Assembly (NCBI GenBank): GCA_035651755.1
Contig: DASRFA010000054.1
Location: forward strand, 1 to 64,000
Direction of reading: 5' to 3'
Origin: DASRFA01 sp035651755
GTDB lineage: Bacteria; Desulfobacterota; Binatia; UBA12015
Length of the DNA stretch: 64,000 bases
Shown: in pieces, positions 1-9,190 of the stretch
Layout of the letters: the number at the start of each line of letters is the position of its first letter
Numbering within the stretch: position 1 is the first letter of the stretch
Made by a program: the position numbers and the translations under genes
Notes under the pieces: generated by a model
The model's input: the letters and a program-made list of their open reading frames with translations, nothing else
What the model was told of the DNA's origin: nothing
Databases searched by the model: none

Positions 1-141
1 TGTCGGTGTCGGAGTTGGTGTCGGTGTCGGAGTTGGTGTCGGCGTCGGAGTTGGTGCGGGCGTCGGCGTGGGAGTCGGGGTCGGGGTCGGCGTTGGCGTT
101 GGGGTCGGCGTGGGGCTCGGGGTCGGCGTCGGGGTCGCCAC
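1..141. repeat. Low-complexity GTCGGN repeat encoding a Thr-Pro linker
   Basis: Imperfect short-period repeats of gtcggN hexamers. Read on the minus strand they are ACC/CCG-type codons for alternating Thr and Pro. Similar tracts lie at about 2370-2540 (minus-strand beta-helix gene) and 8325-8400 (plus-strand anchor-L gene). They are coding linkers, not intergenic repeats, but may recombine with each other. Confidence 0.8.
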
Positions 142-921
142 CTCGAGCTGGCAGCCTTGATCGCAGCCGTCGCCGTTCGCGCGGTTTCCGTCGTCGCACT
201 GCTCGTGATCGCTCTCGATGGTGCCGTTGCCGCACGTGCTCGGCCGGCACTCGACGGACAGCGAGTCGCGATCGACGCCGGACGACGTGGCCACCTGCAC
301 CTGGAACGTCCGGCGCTGGCGTACGACCTTCCCGGTGCGCGAGACCTTGAGCGGAATCGCGAGACCGACCGGCGCGCTGCACGCGTCGTCGGTCGCATTC
401 GGCGAGCCGCCCGAGAAGACCCGGCCCCCGCGCAGGACGACGACGCCGAACTGGTCGCGCGCGACCGATTCGAGCGCGCTCGCGTTCGCGACGTCCGTCG
501 CCGTGCGCGCGCGGGCCGGGTTGGGCTTCAGGACCTCCCAGCCCGAGACCGTGGAAGGCTCGCACAGGAGCCGAGCGTCGCGGTTGTTGATGCAGAGCGT
601 GACCCCGGCGAGACAGGCGTGGTCACCGAGGTCGGGATCGAGGTCGCAGCGGAGGTCGCCCTCGTAGCAGACCGCGCGATTCTTCGGTCCGAGCGGACCG
701 GAAGGCGGCACCGGGTCGATCCGCCATTCGAGCGCGCAGTCGGTGACCGGCGAGCCGCCGCCCGCGATGCACGGGTTCCCGGGCGCGGCGCCCGAGCACT
801 CGCCCGCGGTCGCGGAGTCCGCCGCCGCGACGAGCGCGGCGACGAGGACCATCGCCGCGAACGGTCCGGAGAGCGCGCGGGCACGCCGCGCCGCGCGCCC
901 TTCGATCGCCGCGTGCCTCAC
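1..921 (-). CDS. Secreted DUF4215-type Cys-rich protein with Thr-Pro linker (3' part outside window)
   Basis: The minus strand is open from the window edge to about 921. The protein has a signal peptide (basic N-terminus, then an Ala/Val/Leu core ending near ATAGEC), a Cys-containing N-terminal region (CSGAAPGNPC, DPVTDC-like spacing, CINNRD) and a CGNGTIE...CDDGN...GDGCDQGC motif. That motif is the DUF4215/myxococcus Cys-rich repeat, usually found in exported, often surface-attached proteins. It then enters a long Thr-Pro linker still open at base 1, so the C-terminal domain is not visible. I chose GTG at 921 because it supplies Arg residues for the signal-peptide n-region; ATG at 852 would start directly in the hydrophobic core. 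No good Shine-Dalgarno is visible for either. Function is unknown; export is well supported. The neighbouring beta-helix gene on the same strand has the same linker style and may be co-transcribed (124-base gap). Confidence 0.75.
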   Translation of the reverse strand, partial: MRHAAIEGRAARRARALSGPFAAMVLVAALVAAADSATAGECSGAAPGNPCIAGGGSPVTDCALEWRIDPVPPSGPLGPKNRAVCYEGDLRCDLDPDLGDHACLAGVTLCINNRDARLLCEPSTVSGWEVLKPNPARARTATDVANASALESVARDQFGVVVLRGGRVFSGGSPNATDDACSAPVGLAIPLKVSRTGKVVRQRRTFQVQVATSSGVDRDSLSVECRPSTCGNGTIESDHEQCDDGNRANGDGCDQGCQLEVATPTPTPSPTPTPTPTPTPTPTPTPTPAPTPTPTPTPTPTPTPTPT

Positions 922-1045
922 GCGGGCGCGGCCGTCACGCGGATCGTGCGCCCGCTGCACCGATGACACGAGCTCGCGGGCGGCGCGACCGCGAGCCGAA
1001 GCTCGGTCGCCCCGCACCGCGAGCGATGGCTGGAGCGCGGATGCC

Positions 1046-3715
1046 TCATTCCACCAGGAAAGTCACCTTCGAGCTGGTGACGACCGGGCCGGGGAGGCCG
1101 GCGTTGTTGTTGACGAGGCCCGACAGCACGTTGCCGGCGGCGACCGCCGGGATGCACGCGACGGCGCCGTAGGTCGTGGTCGGCGACTCGACTCCGACCG
1201 TCAGCGCTCCCGGGGCCAACCCGGTCACCGAAATACCGGTGCAGATTCCCGGGGTGTCCGTGAACTTCGCGCCGCCAGCATTCGCGCTGCCGAAGCACCC
1301 GTTGAAGTTGTTGCAGCTCCCCATGCCGGCGCCGGTGCAGCAGATGTTCGGCTGGCCGACGCAGCTTCCCATCCCGGTGCCGGTGCAGCACGCCTGCGGC
1401 GCGCCGGCACCGGTGCAGCTGGCGTTGCCGAACGTGCAGTCGGTGTTGCCGGCCTGGCCCGCACAGAAGTGACCGGCCGGATCGCTCACGCTCGCTCCCG
1501 CCGTCGACTGGGTGGTGGAGATCGAGATCACGCCGGAACCGCCGCCGGAGGTGTCGGGAACGCAGTCGGTCGTGAGCCCGGCCGTGGGGCCCGCGGGTTC
1601 GAAGACGAAGCACGAAGCGCCGGCATTGGTCGAGTCGTCGTCGCAGACGCCCTGTCCCGGAAGGCCGCCGGAGGCGAACGCCTCGGGGTGGTTCACGGAG
1701 CACGTCCCACCACCGGCGTCGCAGTCGTCCGTGCTGCCGCACGGCTGTGCGCTGATCGAGCAAGTCCCGAGCGAGCTTCCGCCGACGCGGCAGCGCGGAC
1801 ACGCCGTGCCGACGAACGACGTTGCGGTCAGGATGTAGACCGTCGCCTTGGTGTTGGTCTGAAGCGAGATCTCGCCCGACGTGAGATTGAGCGTCCCGGA
1901 CGCGTTCGCGCCGAGCGTGTTGATCGCGCACACCTTGACGGGGCTCGTGGTGTCGATCGGCGTCACGCCGCCGCAGCCGGTCGTGGAGCAGTTGATGCCG
2001 TTCCCGATGTCGCCCGCGTTGCCACCGATCGTGCAAGCGGTGTCGGCCGCGCTCGAGCACGAGAGCGAGTAGCGCGTCCGCGCGCCGCCGCTGTTCACGC
2101 TCTCCGCGCCCGGGTTTCCGACGGACCCGCCGCCGCCGCCGAACGTCAGGCTGCCGCAAACGATCGACGTCCCCTCGTCGCAGTGACCCTTGTCGACGTC
2201 TTCGCAGCACGCCTTCGGCGTTCCGACCCCGGTGCAAGCGTCATTCGGGTCCGTCAGCGGATCGCTCGGATCGCGCCGCTTCGGCACGCCCTCGCCGACG
2301 GCGTTCACGGTGAGCGACCCGCACACGCCGCCGGAAGCGACGCTCTCGGTGGTGAGCAACGTCGGGATGACGGGCGTCGGCGTGGCGGTCGGTCCGACGG
2401 TGCCGGTCGGCGTCGGCTCCGGCGTCGGAGTGGGCGTCGGCGGCGCGGGCGTCGGGGTGACGTCGGGCGTCGGGCTCGGCGTCGGCGTTGCCGTCGGCGT
2501 CGAGGTCGACGTCACGGTCGGCGTCGGGGTCGGCGCCGGGCGCTCGTACGCACCGATGTCGAACTTCTTGCTGCCGTTCCCGTCGCCGTCCTTGGGGCGC
2601 GGCTTGTTCGCGAAGTCCTTCCCGACGATCTTCTTGTAGGCCTGGATGCCGCCGACGAGCTGCTTCGCGTTCGCGCCGCCGTCGATGATCGGAGAGCCGT
2701 CCGCGGAGAAGTAGTCGTCGTCGCCGGAGCCGCCGGTGTTGTCGGTCCCGTCGACGTCGCGGTAGACGGTCGCCTCGACCTCGCAGCCAGGGCTCGCGAT
2801 GACGCCGAGCCCCTCGCTCCCTGTCGGGGTGCGGTTGCCCGAGTCGCCCGCATCGAGGAGCGCGCCCCCGAGCTCGCCGCCCGTGTTGCCGCAGACGAGG
2901 TTGTTCTTCAGCACGACGAAGGTCGGATCCTCGGTGCCGTTCCCGCGCCGGCGGATGCCGCGGCCCGGCCCGCTCGCGGAGGCGTTGTTGTGCGTCACCG
3001 AGTTGTTGACGAGGCTCGCGTGGATCCCGCCGGACATGATGATTCCGCTCTGCTCGTTGCCGTCGATCGTGTTGCCGACGACGTAGTGCGGCCCGCCCAT
3101 GCCCTGCAGATCGATCGCGCTGGCGTCGCTGTCGTAGATCAGGTTGTTCGAGATGACGGTGTTCGCGTTTCCGTCCTTGATCAGGATCGCCGGACCGCAG
3201 CGGTTGCCGAAGATGCGGTTGCGGTCGATGACGGTCGCCTCGCTCGTCCGGTTGCCTCCCGGAATGAAGAACGCCTTCCCCGCGGCGCTCCGGATGGTGA
3301 GGTTCCGGACGGTCACGAAGTGCGACGACTTGAACCGGATCGCGAAGGTCGCGGTGCAATCGACCCCGGGGCCTTCGATCACGACGGTTCCCTGCTGCGC
3401 GGCCGGATCGCCTTCGATGACGATGCGATCGAGCTCGGTCGCGACGCCGGTGTTGTTCTTGTTCACGATCGCGACCGTCTCCTGGTACGTGCCGGCCTGG
3501 ATCCGGACGATCTCACCCGCCTGAACCGCGTCCACGGCGTCCTGGATCGTCGAGAAGCACGGCGCGTTGCCGCCGCAGGTCCCGTCGCTTCCGTTCACGA
3601 ACAGGACCGCGCCGGCCGCTTCGCTCGCGGACCGCGACTCGAGCAGGCCGCGTGCGCCTTCGAAGAGGAGGCCGAGTGCGAGCAGGACCAGGATCGGACG
3701 CGTCTTGGAGATCAT
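1046..3715 (-). CDS. Secreted right-handed beta-helix protein with Thr-Pro linker and Cys-rich C-terminus
   Basis: 889 residues. An N-terminal signal peptide (MISKTRPILVLLALGLLF) precedes a parallel beta-helix of the pectate-lyase/NosD type (about residues 38-360). Evidence for the helix is the opening FSTIQDAVDAVQAGEIVRI and repeated N-x-I/V-xxN turns such as NRIFGNRCG, NNLIYDSD and NTIDGNEQSG. A Thr/Pro/Ala linker follows (about 395-450). The C-terminal 430 residues are Gly/Ser/Cys-rich with recurring CTGxGxPxxCC-type motifs. Such helices bind or cleave polysaccharides, or act as surface scaffolds; no catalytic residues can be assigned. AAAGGGGGG about 6 bases upstream of ATG 3715 supports the start. 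The architecture (helix-linker-Cys module) matches the neighbouring DUF4215 protein. The substrate is unknown. Confidence 0.82.
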   Translation of the reverse strand: MISKTRPILVLLALGLLFEGARGLLESRSASEAAGAVLFVNGSDGTCGGNAPCFSTIQDAVDAVQAGEIVRIQAGTYQETVAIVNKNNTGVATELDRIVIEGDPAAQQGTVVIEGPGVDCTATFAIRFKSSHFVTVRNLTIRSAAGKAFFIPGGNRTSEATVIDRNRIFGNRCGPAILIKDGNANTVISNNLIYDSDASAIDLQGMGGPHYVVGNTIDGNEQSGIIMSGGIHASLVNNSVTHNNASASGPGRGIRRRGNGTEDPTFVVLKNNLVCGNTGGELGGALLDAGDSGNRTPTGSEGLGVIASPGCEVEATVYRDVDGTDNTGGSGDDDYFSADGSPIIDGGANAKQLVGGIQAYKKIVGKDFANKPRPKDGDGNGSKKFDIGAYERPAPTPTPTVTSTSTPTATPTPSPTPDVTPTPAPPTPTPTPEPTPTGTVGPTATPTPVIPTLLTTESVASGGVCGSLTVNAVGEGVPKRRDPSDPLTDPNDACTGVGTPKACCEDVDKGHCDEGTSIVCGSLTFGGGGGSVGNPGAESVNSGGARTRYSLSCSSAADTACTIGGNAGDIGNGINCSTTGCGGVTPIDTTSPVKVCAINTLGANASGTLNLTSGEISLQTNTKATVYILTATSFVGTACPRCRVGGSSLGTCSISAQPCGSTDDCDAGGGTCSVNHPEAFASGGLPGQGVCDDDSTNAGASCFVFEPAGPTAGLTTDCVPDTSGGGSGVISISTTQSTAGASVSDPAGHFCAGQAGNTDCTFGNASCTGAGAPQACCTGTGMGSCVGQPNICCTGAGMGSCNNFNGCFGSANAGGAKFTDTPGICTGISVTGLAPGALTVGVESPTTTYGAVACIPAVAAGNVLSGLVNNNAGLPGPVVTSSKVTFLVE

Positions 3716-4102
3716 GTTGCCCCCCTTTGCCGGATCGCTCGGAGCGGGATCGGCTCGGCCGGATCGGGCTCGGTTCTGGTTGCAATGGTTCGGAGGTGCG
3801 ATGTTCGTCTGTCGTCACGGCGTGCGATCGGGTCGCGACCCGACATTCGCCCCGGCGCACGCCTCATCGCAAGCGACAATTCGCGACGCCCGCCGTCACG
3901 ACGTGAGCTCGGAAAGTGCGCGCACGACTACAACGGCCGCGATCGATGGGTCAACGATCGCGCTCGCGCACGCCCGGACGAGCGACGCTCGTCCCGATGA
4001 CGCATTGCGCGGTGGCCCTCGCACCGGCCCTGCTTACGTCGCACGGGCGTACGCCGACAATGGCAGGCCCGGCAAAATCCGATCTGTCGTTCGCCGGCGC
4101 GC
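3716..4102. other. Intergenic region between beta-helix and carotenoid oxygenase genes
   Basis: 387 bases without a convincing gene. Both flanking genes are on the minus strand. A short hairpin, GGACGAGC-GAC-GCTCGTCC, lies at 3976-3994, about 110 bases past the carotenoid oxygenase stop. It has no T-tract, so a terminator role is weak. The leader of the beta-helix gene carries a strong purine-rich ribosome-binding site just above 3715. I see no other structure. Confidence 0.5.
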
Positions 4103-5587
4103 TCAGGCGGCAACCCACGCGCCGTGGAACCCGAAAGGCACCCGCCGCGGCATCCGGACCTCGGCGACCGGCCCCGCGCCGACGTCGAGCGCCTCGAGGA
4201 CGACGAGATCGCTCTCCCGGCGCGCGTGGTCGTAGACGAAGGAGAGGAGCCAGCCCTCTCCCTCGCCGTGCCCGCCGGCGACGAAGAACGCCTCTCCCGC
4301 ATGCCGGTTCGGCCCGGGGTCCCACCGCTCCATGGCGCCGGTCGCGTAGTCCAGGTGCACGACGCCGCCGAGGTCGATCGTCGCGGGATGCTCGCGCGGC
4401 TGGACGAACCAGCCGTGGCGATGGCGCCGGCCCGAGAAGCGCCGGTCGTGCATCGGGAACTCGAGCTGGATCGAGCGCTCGACGACCTCGTCCTGGAAGG
4501 TGAGCGACGGGCCCGCGGTCCCGACGCGCCAGCGGTGGAGGCGGGGCGGAATGCTGCCGAAGCGCTCGCCGTCCATCATGCGGTCGTAGCGGCAGACGTC
4601 GATCACGACGTCGTCGCCGTCGCGAAACGCGTTCAGCTCGTGGAAGACGTACGCCGGCTCGACCTCCACCCACCGGATCGCGCTCGCCGGCCCGCCGAGC
4701 GGCATGACGCCGATGCGCGCGCCGTAGCTCGCGTCCCACGCGAACGGGAAGCCCTGCACCTGGAATCCGCGCGCGTCGAACACGACCGGCATCTCCCAGA
4801 ACACGACGTCGCGCTCGGTGATCGCGAACGAGTGCATCATCGTGGATCGCCCGACGGCGATCTCGTCGCTCGTCACCAGCCGCCCGCGCTCATCGGCGAC
4901 GTGATACGTCAAGTACGGCTCGACGAACCAGTAGCCGAAGAAGTGCATCCAGCCGGTCGCCGGGTCGATCTTGGCGTGCGCCGTGAACGAGGTGTTCAGG
5001 CCCCCGTCGAACGAGTGGACGCCGACCGTCGACAGGTCGTCCGGGTCGATCTCGTACGGGAAGCCGACCTCGCCCGACGTGAGGAGGCGGCCCGCGTGGA
5101 AGATCGGGCTCACGTTGCTCTGGTTGTTGCCGGCGACCGGCGGGCCGGCGTCGATCGACGAGATGCCCTGCTCGTACAGCGGCGTCCGGACGTAGCGGTT
5201 GCGGTACCAGAGGGCGCGCCCGCCGCGCAGGCGAACGCCGTGGAGCATCCCGTCGCCGAGGAACCAGTGCGGGTTGTCGGCGCGCTGCGCGTTCGAGCCG
5301 TTCCGCACGTAGAGGCCGTCGAGCTCGGGCGGGATCGCGCCCCGCACCGCGAGGTCGAACGCGTGGAGCTCGCCTGCGACCGGGTCGAAGCCGTTCTGCA
5401 GCCACCACGGTCGGCTCGGGTCGACGAGGAGCGGAACGGCCTTCTCGCCCGCCGCGTCGCCGCACCCGACGAGCCATCCCGGCGCCGCAACTCCGGCCGC
5501 GAGCAGCGCGGCGCCGCGCAGGAACGCGCGCCGGCCGACCGCGCCGCGCGGCCGCTCCACGACCTCGCCGCCGTCGTCTTCCCTCAT
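4103..5587 (-). CDS. Carotenoid oxygenase (CCD/RPE65 family), Tat-exported putative lipoprotein
   Basis: 494 residues, the usual length for carotenoid cleavage dioxygenases. These seven-bladed propellers use a non-haem Fe(II) held by four His to cleave polyene or stilbenoid double bonds. Four His fall in the expected contexts: TAHAK (H204), MMHSFA (H252), VFHELN (H316) and GFHGAW (H488). The family entry motif GLYVRNGSN is at about 91-99 and HWFLGDGMLH at about 107-116. The N-terminus is a twin-Arg signal (GRRAFLRG, R19-R20) followed by a hydrophobic stretch and a lipobox-like LVGC (C42). Export to the periplasm or outer surface is therefore likely, which is unusual for this mostly cytosolic family. 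The substrate cannot be told from sequence; a carotenoid, apocarotenoid or lignin-derived stilbene are possible. It is divergent from the acyl-CoA dehydrogenase gene at 5726. Confidence 0.88.
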   Translation of the reverse strand: MREDDGGEVVERPRGAVGRRAFLRGAALLAAGVAAPGWLVGCGDAAGEKAVPLLVDPSRPWWLQNGFDPVAGELHAFDLAVRGAIPPELDGLYVRNGSNAQRADNPHWFLGDGMLHGVRLRGGRALWYRNRYVRTPLYEQGISSIDAGPPVAGNNQSNVSPIFHAGRLLTSGEVGFPYEIDPDDLSTVGVHSFDGGLNTSFTAHAKIDPATGWMHFFGYWFVEPYLTYHVADERGRLVTSDEIAVGRSTMMHSFAITERDVVFWEMPVVFDARGFQVQGFPFAWDASYGARIGVMPLGGPASAIRWVEVEPAYVFHELNAFRDGDDVVIDVCRYDRMMDGERFGSIPPRLHRWRVGTAGPSLTFQDEVVERSIQLEFPMHDRRFSGRRHRHGWFVQPREHPATIDLGGVVHLDYATGAMERWDPGPNRHAGEAFFVAGGHGEGEGWLLSFVYDHARRESDLVVLEALDVGAGPVAEVRMPRRVPFGFHGAWVAA

Positions 5588-5725
5588 GCCGTCACGTCAT
5601 CGCCCGCGCGCGGCCTTCGCCGCAAGCCGCGGATGGCGGCGCAGCCGGGCGGCGCCGCTTGTCGCTTCGACAGGCGCCGGGGTACACCTCGAGCGCGGCC
5701 GGGACCGTAGTCAGGAGCAGACGCG

Positions 5726-6934
5726 ATGGATTTCGAGCATTCCGAGCGTGCGCGTGAATACGCGACGCACGTCGAGCGCTTCGTGCGCGAGCGCGTCCTG
5801 CCGAGCGAGCCCACGTACGTCGAGCAGCTCGTCCACACGAACGACTGGCGGCAGTGGCGGATCCCGACGATCGTCGAGCAGCTGAAGACCGAGGCGAAGG
5901 CGGCGGGCCTCTGGAATCTCTTCCTGCCCGAGAGCGAGCACGGGGCCGGGCTCGACAACCGCGACTACGCGCCGCTCGCCGAGATCATGGGCCGCAGCTT
6001 CCTCGCGCCCGAGGTCTTCAACTGCAACGCGCCCGACACCGGCAACGCCGAGGTCCTCGTGCGCTACGGCAGCGCGGAGCAGAAGGAGCGCTGGCTCGCC
6101 CCGCTCCTCGACGGAAAGATCCGTTCGGCGTTCGCGATGACCGAGCCCGCGGTCGCGTCGAGCGACGCGACCAACATGAAGGCGACCTGCGAGATCGACG
6201 GCGACGAGATCGTCCTGAACGGGCAGAAGTGGTGGACGAGCGGCGCCGGCGATCCGCGCTGCGCGTTCCTGATCTTCATGGGCGTGACCGATCCGAACGC
6301 CGAGCGCCACCAGCGCCACTCGATGGTGCTCGTCCCGATCGACGCGCCCGGCGTCAAGATGATCCGCATGCTGCCCGTGCTCGGGCACCTCGACGAGCCG
6401 CACGGGCACGCCGAGATCGTATTCGACGACGTGCGCGTCCCGCGCTCGAATTTCATCGCCGGTCCCGGGCGCGGCTTCGAGATCGCGCAGGGGCGGCTCG
6501 GTCCCGGGCGGATCCACCACTGCATGCGCGCGATCGGGGCCGCGGAGCGCGCGCTGCAACGCCTGTGCGAGCGCGCGATCGGCCGCGTCGCGTTCGGGAA
6601 GCGCCTCGCCGACCTCGGCGGCAACCGCGACGTGATCGCGAACTGCCGGATGGCGATCGACCAGGCGCGGCTCCTGACGCTGCACGCGGCGTGGGCGCTC
6701 GATCGCCACGGGGTCTTCGGCGCGCTGACCGACGTTGCGGCGATCAAGGTCGTCGCGCCGAACGTCCTTCAGATGGTCGCGGACGCCGCCATCCAGATCC
6801 ACGGCGGAGAAGGCGTCGCGGACGCCGAGCTCACGCGGCTGCTCGGACTCGCGCGCGCGCTCCGCATCGCGGACGGCCCGGACGAGGTGCACCGGGCGAT
6901 GGTGGCCCGCCTCGAGCTGCGGAAGTACCGCTGA
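5726..6934 (+). CDS. Acyl-CoA dehydrogenase, ACAD10/11-like
   Basis: 402 residues, full length for the FAD-dependent acyl-CoA dehydrogenase family, which introduces the alpha-beta double bond into acyl-CoA thioesters. Visible motifs are the FAD/substrate segment AFAMTEPAVASSDATN (about residues 138-153), LNGQKWWTSGAG (about 167-178), and the C-terminal QIHGGEGVADAELTRL followed by DGPDEVHR. In this subfamily DGPDEVH stands where most members have the EGT-type catalytic Glu motif, as in ACAD10/ACAD11-like enzymes acting on branched or 4-hydroxy acids. GGAG lies about 6 bases before ATG 5726. No other beta-oxidation gene is adjacent; the nearest partner genes are the carotenoid oxygenase (divergent) and a second ACAD pair near 44-46 kb. 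The physiological substrate is unknown. Confidence 0.9.
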   Translation: MDFEHSERAREYATHVERFVRERVLPSEPTYVEQLVHTNDWRQWRIPTIVEQLKTEAKAAGLWNLFLPESEHGAGLDNRDYAPLAEIMGRSFLAPEVFNCNAPDTGNAEVLVRYGSAEQKERWLAPLLDGKIRSAFAMTEPAVASSDATNMKATCEIDGDEIVLNGQKWWTSGAGDPRCAFLIFMGVTDPNAERHQRHSMVLVPIDAPGVKMIRMLPVLGHLDEPHGHAEIVFDDVRVPRSNFIAGPGRGFEIAQGRLGPGRIHHCMRAIGAAERALQRLCERAIGRVAFGKRLADLGGNRDVIANCRMAIDQARLLTLHAAWALDRHGVFGALTDVAAIKVVAPNVLQMVADAAIQIHGGEGVADAELTRLLGLARALRIADGPDEVHRAMVARLELRKYR

Positions 6935-7194
6935 AGTAAAGCATAAGCTCGGATCGCGGCAGGTGGGGTATTTGACCCACGCCGCGCGCTCTCGAGGAGC
7001 TCGCACGCAAATCGCGCATTTCCCGAGCTTCGGAAGAGAGCCCCGACGGCGTTCCGCGGCGTGCGACTCGCGTTCCCGCCGACGCGGACAAACCCAGGGT
7101 GCAGCGAGCCGCACCGTCGGCGCTCGGCGGCACCCGCCTTGCACTCCCCATCGGATGCGAAGCGCACGTCGCGCTCGCGAACGAAGGGGGCTTC

Positions 7195-9144
7195 ATGGGA
7201 CGCGCAGCCAAGGTCTTCGCCGCCGGTCTCGCGATCACGCTGGCCGGCCTTCTCGCCCAGTCGCCGCCCGGAGGGGCGGCGGGCAGCAATCCGAACGAGA
7301 CCGTCGACACGACGCCCACCGACGCCGACATCGCGCAAGCGCTGGTCGGTCCGGGCGTCGCGATCAGCAACGTGCAGTACACCGGCGCTCCCGACGCGCG
7401 CGGGACGTTCTCGTTCGCAAACCCCGCGGTCGTCGGCGTGAGCACCGGCGTGATCTTGTCCTCCGGCAACGCGCACGACGTCGTCGGACCCAACACCGCG
7501 GACGACTTCTCCACCGCCTGGATGAACCCCGGCGATGCGGACCTCGACACGCTCTCCGGAAACCCGACGTTCGACGCCGCGATCCTGGAGTTCGATTTCG
7601 AACCGACGGCGAACCAGGTCGCGTTCCAGTACGCGTTCGCGTCCGACGAATACTCCGAATACGTCAACACGCCTTTCAACGACGTGTTCGCGTTCTTCAT
7701 CAACGGCGTGAACTGCGCGGAGGTGCGGCAGGTGGCCGGCGACCCGAACGCTCCGTTCGTTCCGGTCGCGGTGAACAACATCAACAACTCCAACCCGACC
7801 CAGGTCCCGCCGCCGCCGCCGATGCGCGCAGACCTCTTCCGCGCAAACGACTTCAACGCGGGCGGGCCGTCGGCGATCGACCTGGAGCTCGACGGCATCA
7901 CGCGGGTCATCACGTGCCAGTCCGCCGTCACACCGGGCGCGACCAACCACATGAAGCTCGCGATCGCGGATGCCTCGGACCACATCTTCGACTCCGCTGT
8001 CTTCATCGCGGCCGGCTCGCTGGTGAGCAACGAGAACCCGACCGCCGACCTCGGCCTCGATCCCGATTCCGGCGCAGCGCCGCTCGACGTGACCGCGACG
8101 GTCGAAGGCCACGACCCGAACGGCCTCGCGCTGAGCTACACGATCGACTGGGGCGACGGCAGCTCGACGCCGAGCCAGCCGCTCGGCGACGGAACCGCGA
8201 TCGCGACCCACACCTACGACTTCGGCGGCGAGTACATCGTGACGCTGACCGTCTCGAACGGCACGCTCTCCGGGACGGACGACGAGGACGTGCACGTGAC
8301 CGGCGCTCCGCCGCCGACCCCGACGCCGACCCCGGTCGCGACCGCGACCCCGACGCCCACGCCGACGCCTACGCCGACGCCCACCGCGGCGCCGACCGGC
8401 AGCCCCGAGCCCGACCCGTACCTCTGCTTCAAGGCGGTGCTCGCGAAGGGCCAGCCGAAGTTCGTGGCGACCAGCAAGTCGCTGAAGGACCAGCTCGGCG
8501 GACCGCAGGCGTTCGACGTCAAGAAGATCAAGTCGATCTGCAACCCGGCGGGCATCGACCCGGACGGCAGCGGTTCGCTTCCGGCCGAGCCGGCGCAGCA
8601 CCCGGCGGTCCACCAGGAGGCGTACCAGATCCGGGCCCAGAAGGGCGCGCCGAAGTTCGTCAAGAGCGATCACGTCGTCGTGGATCGCTTCGGCAGCCGG
8701 ACGCTGACGCTGATTGCACCCGACGGCCTCCTCGACACGGTCGCGAAGGCGATCGGCGACCAGCCGCCGGCCCCGCTCGCGAGCAGCGAGGGAGTCGACC
8801 GGTTCAAGTGCTACCGCGCGAAGCTCGCGAAGGACGAGCCGCGCTTCAGCGCCCCGCCCTCACCCACCGTGAGCGACGAGCTCTACGCGGCGGGGCAAGC
8901 CTTCGACCTCAAGAAGGTGACGAAGCTCTGCCTGCCGGTCGACAAGAACGGCGAGACGCCGGGCGCCGAGACGCACACGGCCCACCTCGTCTGCTACCAG
9001 GCGAAGCTCCCGAAGAAGACGCCGCGGTTCGATCGGACCACGGTCGCGACGAACGGGACGAACTTCGGCGCGCACGTCCTCGACGCGACCGGAGTCTCCG
9101 AGCTGTGCCTGCCGGCCGTGAAGGATCCGGCTCCGGGAAGCTGA
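7195..9144 (+). CDS. Secreted choice-of-anchor L / PKD protein with repeated Cys-rich C-terminal modules
   Basis: 649 residues from ATG 7195, chosen because AAGGGGG sits just upstream and the residues from MGRAAKVF form a clean signal peptide. After the signal comes a choice-of-anchor L domain (about 25-280: VGVSTGVILSSGNA, FDFEPTANQVAFQYAFASDEYSEY, FNDVFAFFINGVNC). A PKD-like domain follows (about 285-365: LSYTIDWGDGSS, ATHTYDFGGEY), then a Thr-Pro linker (about 375-400). The rest is four related segments of roughly 45-60 residues with the pattern KCYxAKLAK-xPxF ... FDxKKxxxLCxP (near 405, 475, 535 and 600; the second is degenerate). A surface or matrix protein is likely. The repeated C-terminal module is seen in other secreted proteins of this kind of genome, but I cannot assign it a function. 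Confidence 0.82.
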   Translation: MGRAAKVFAAGLAITLAGLLAQSPPGGAAGSNPNETVDTTPTDADIAQALVGPGVAISNVQYTGAPDARGTFSFANPAVVGVSTGVILSSGNAHDVVGPNTADDFSTAWMNPGDADLDTLSGNPTFDAAILEFDFEPTANQVAFQYAFASDEYSEYVNTPFNDVFAFFINGVNCAEVRQVAGDPNAPFVPVAVNNINNSNPTQVPPPPPMRADLFRANDFNAGGPSAIDLELDGITRVITCQSAVTPGATNHMKLAIADASDHIFDSAVFIAAGSLVSNENPTADLGLDPDSGAAPLDVTATVEGHDPNGLALSYTIDWGDGSSTPSQPLGDGTAIATHTYDFGGEYIVTLTVSNGTLSGTDDEDVHVTGAPPPTPTPTPVATATPTPTPTPTPTPTAAPTGSPEPDPYLCFKAVLAKGQPKFVATSKSLKDQLGGPQAFDVKKIKSICNPAGIDPDGSGSLPAEPAQHPAVHQEAYQIRAQKGAPKFVKSDHVVVDRFGSRTLTLIAPDGLLDTVAKAIGDQPPAPLASSEGVDRFKCYRAKLAKDEPRFSAPPSPTVSDELYAAGQAFDLKKVTKLCLPVDKNGETPGAETHTAHLVCYQAKLPKKTPRFDRTTVATNGTNFGAHVLDATGVSELCLPAVKDPAPGS

Positions 9145-9155
9145 TCCGACGGGCC

Positions 9156-9190
9156 GCTCACGTCCGGCGCCTGCGGGCGCCGGCGTGAGC
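9156..9190 (+). terminator. Strong GC hairpin after the anchor-L gene
   Basis: A 15-bp stem with one bulged T: GCTCACG-T-CCGGCGCC, loop TGCG, then GGCGCCGG-CGTGAGC. It begins 12 bases after the stop codon at 9144. There is no T-tract, so it is either a Rho-independent terminator of the GC-rich, U-poor type or a 3' RNA-stability element. Confidence 0.55.

Noticed and set aside
1..141. CRISPR-like or satellite repeat
   Set aside because: Period is 6 bases without spacers and the minus frame codes for a Thr-Pro linker joined to a DUF4215 protein.
743..4000. Long open frames opposite real genes (also 8860-12357, 34914-38921, 24201-27047)
   Set aside because: They are Arg/Ala-rich shadows caused by high G+C, without family motifs, ribosome-binding sites or codon bias.
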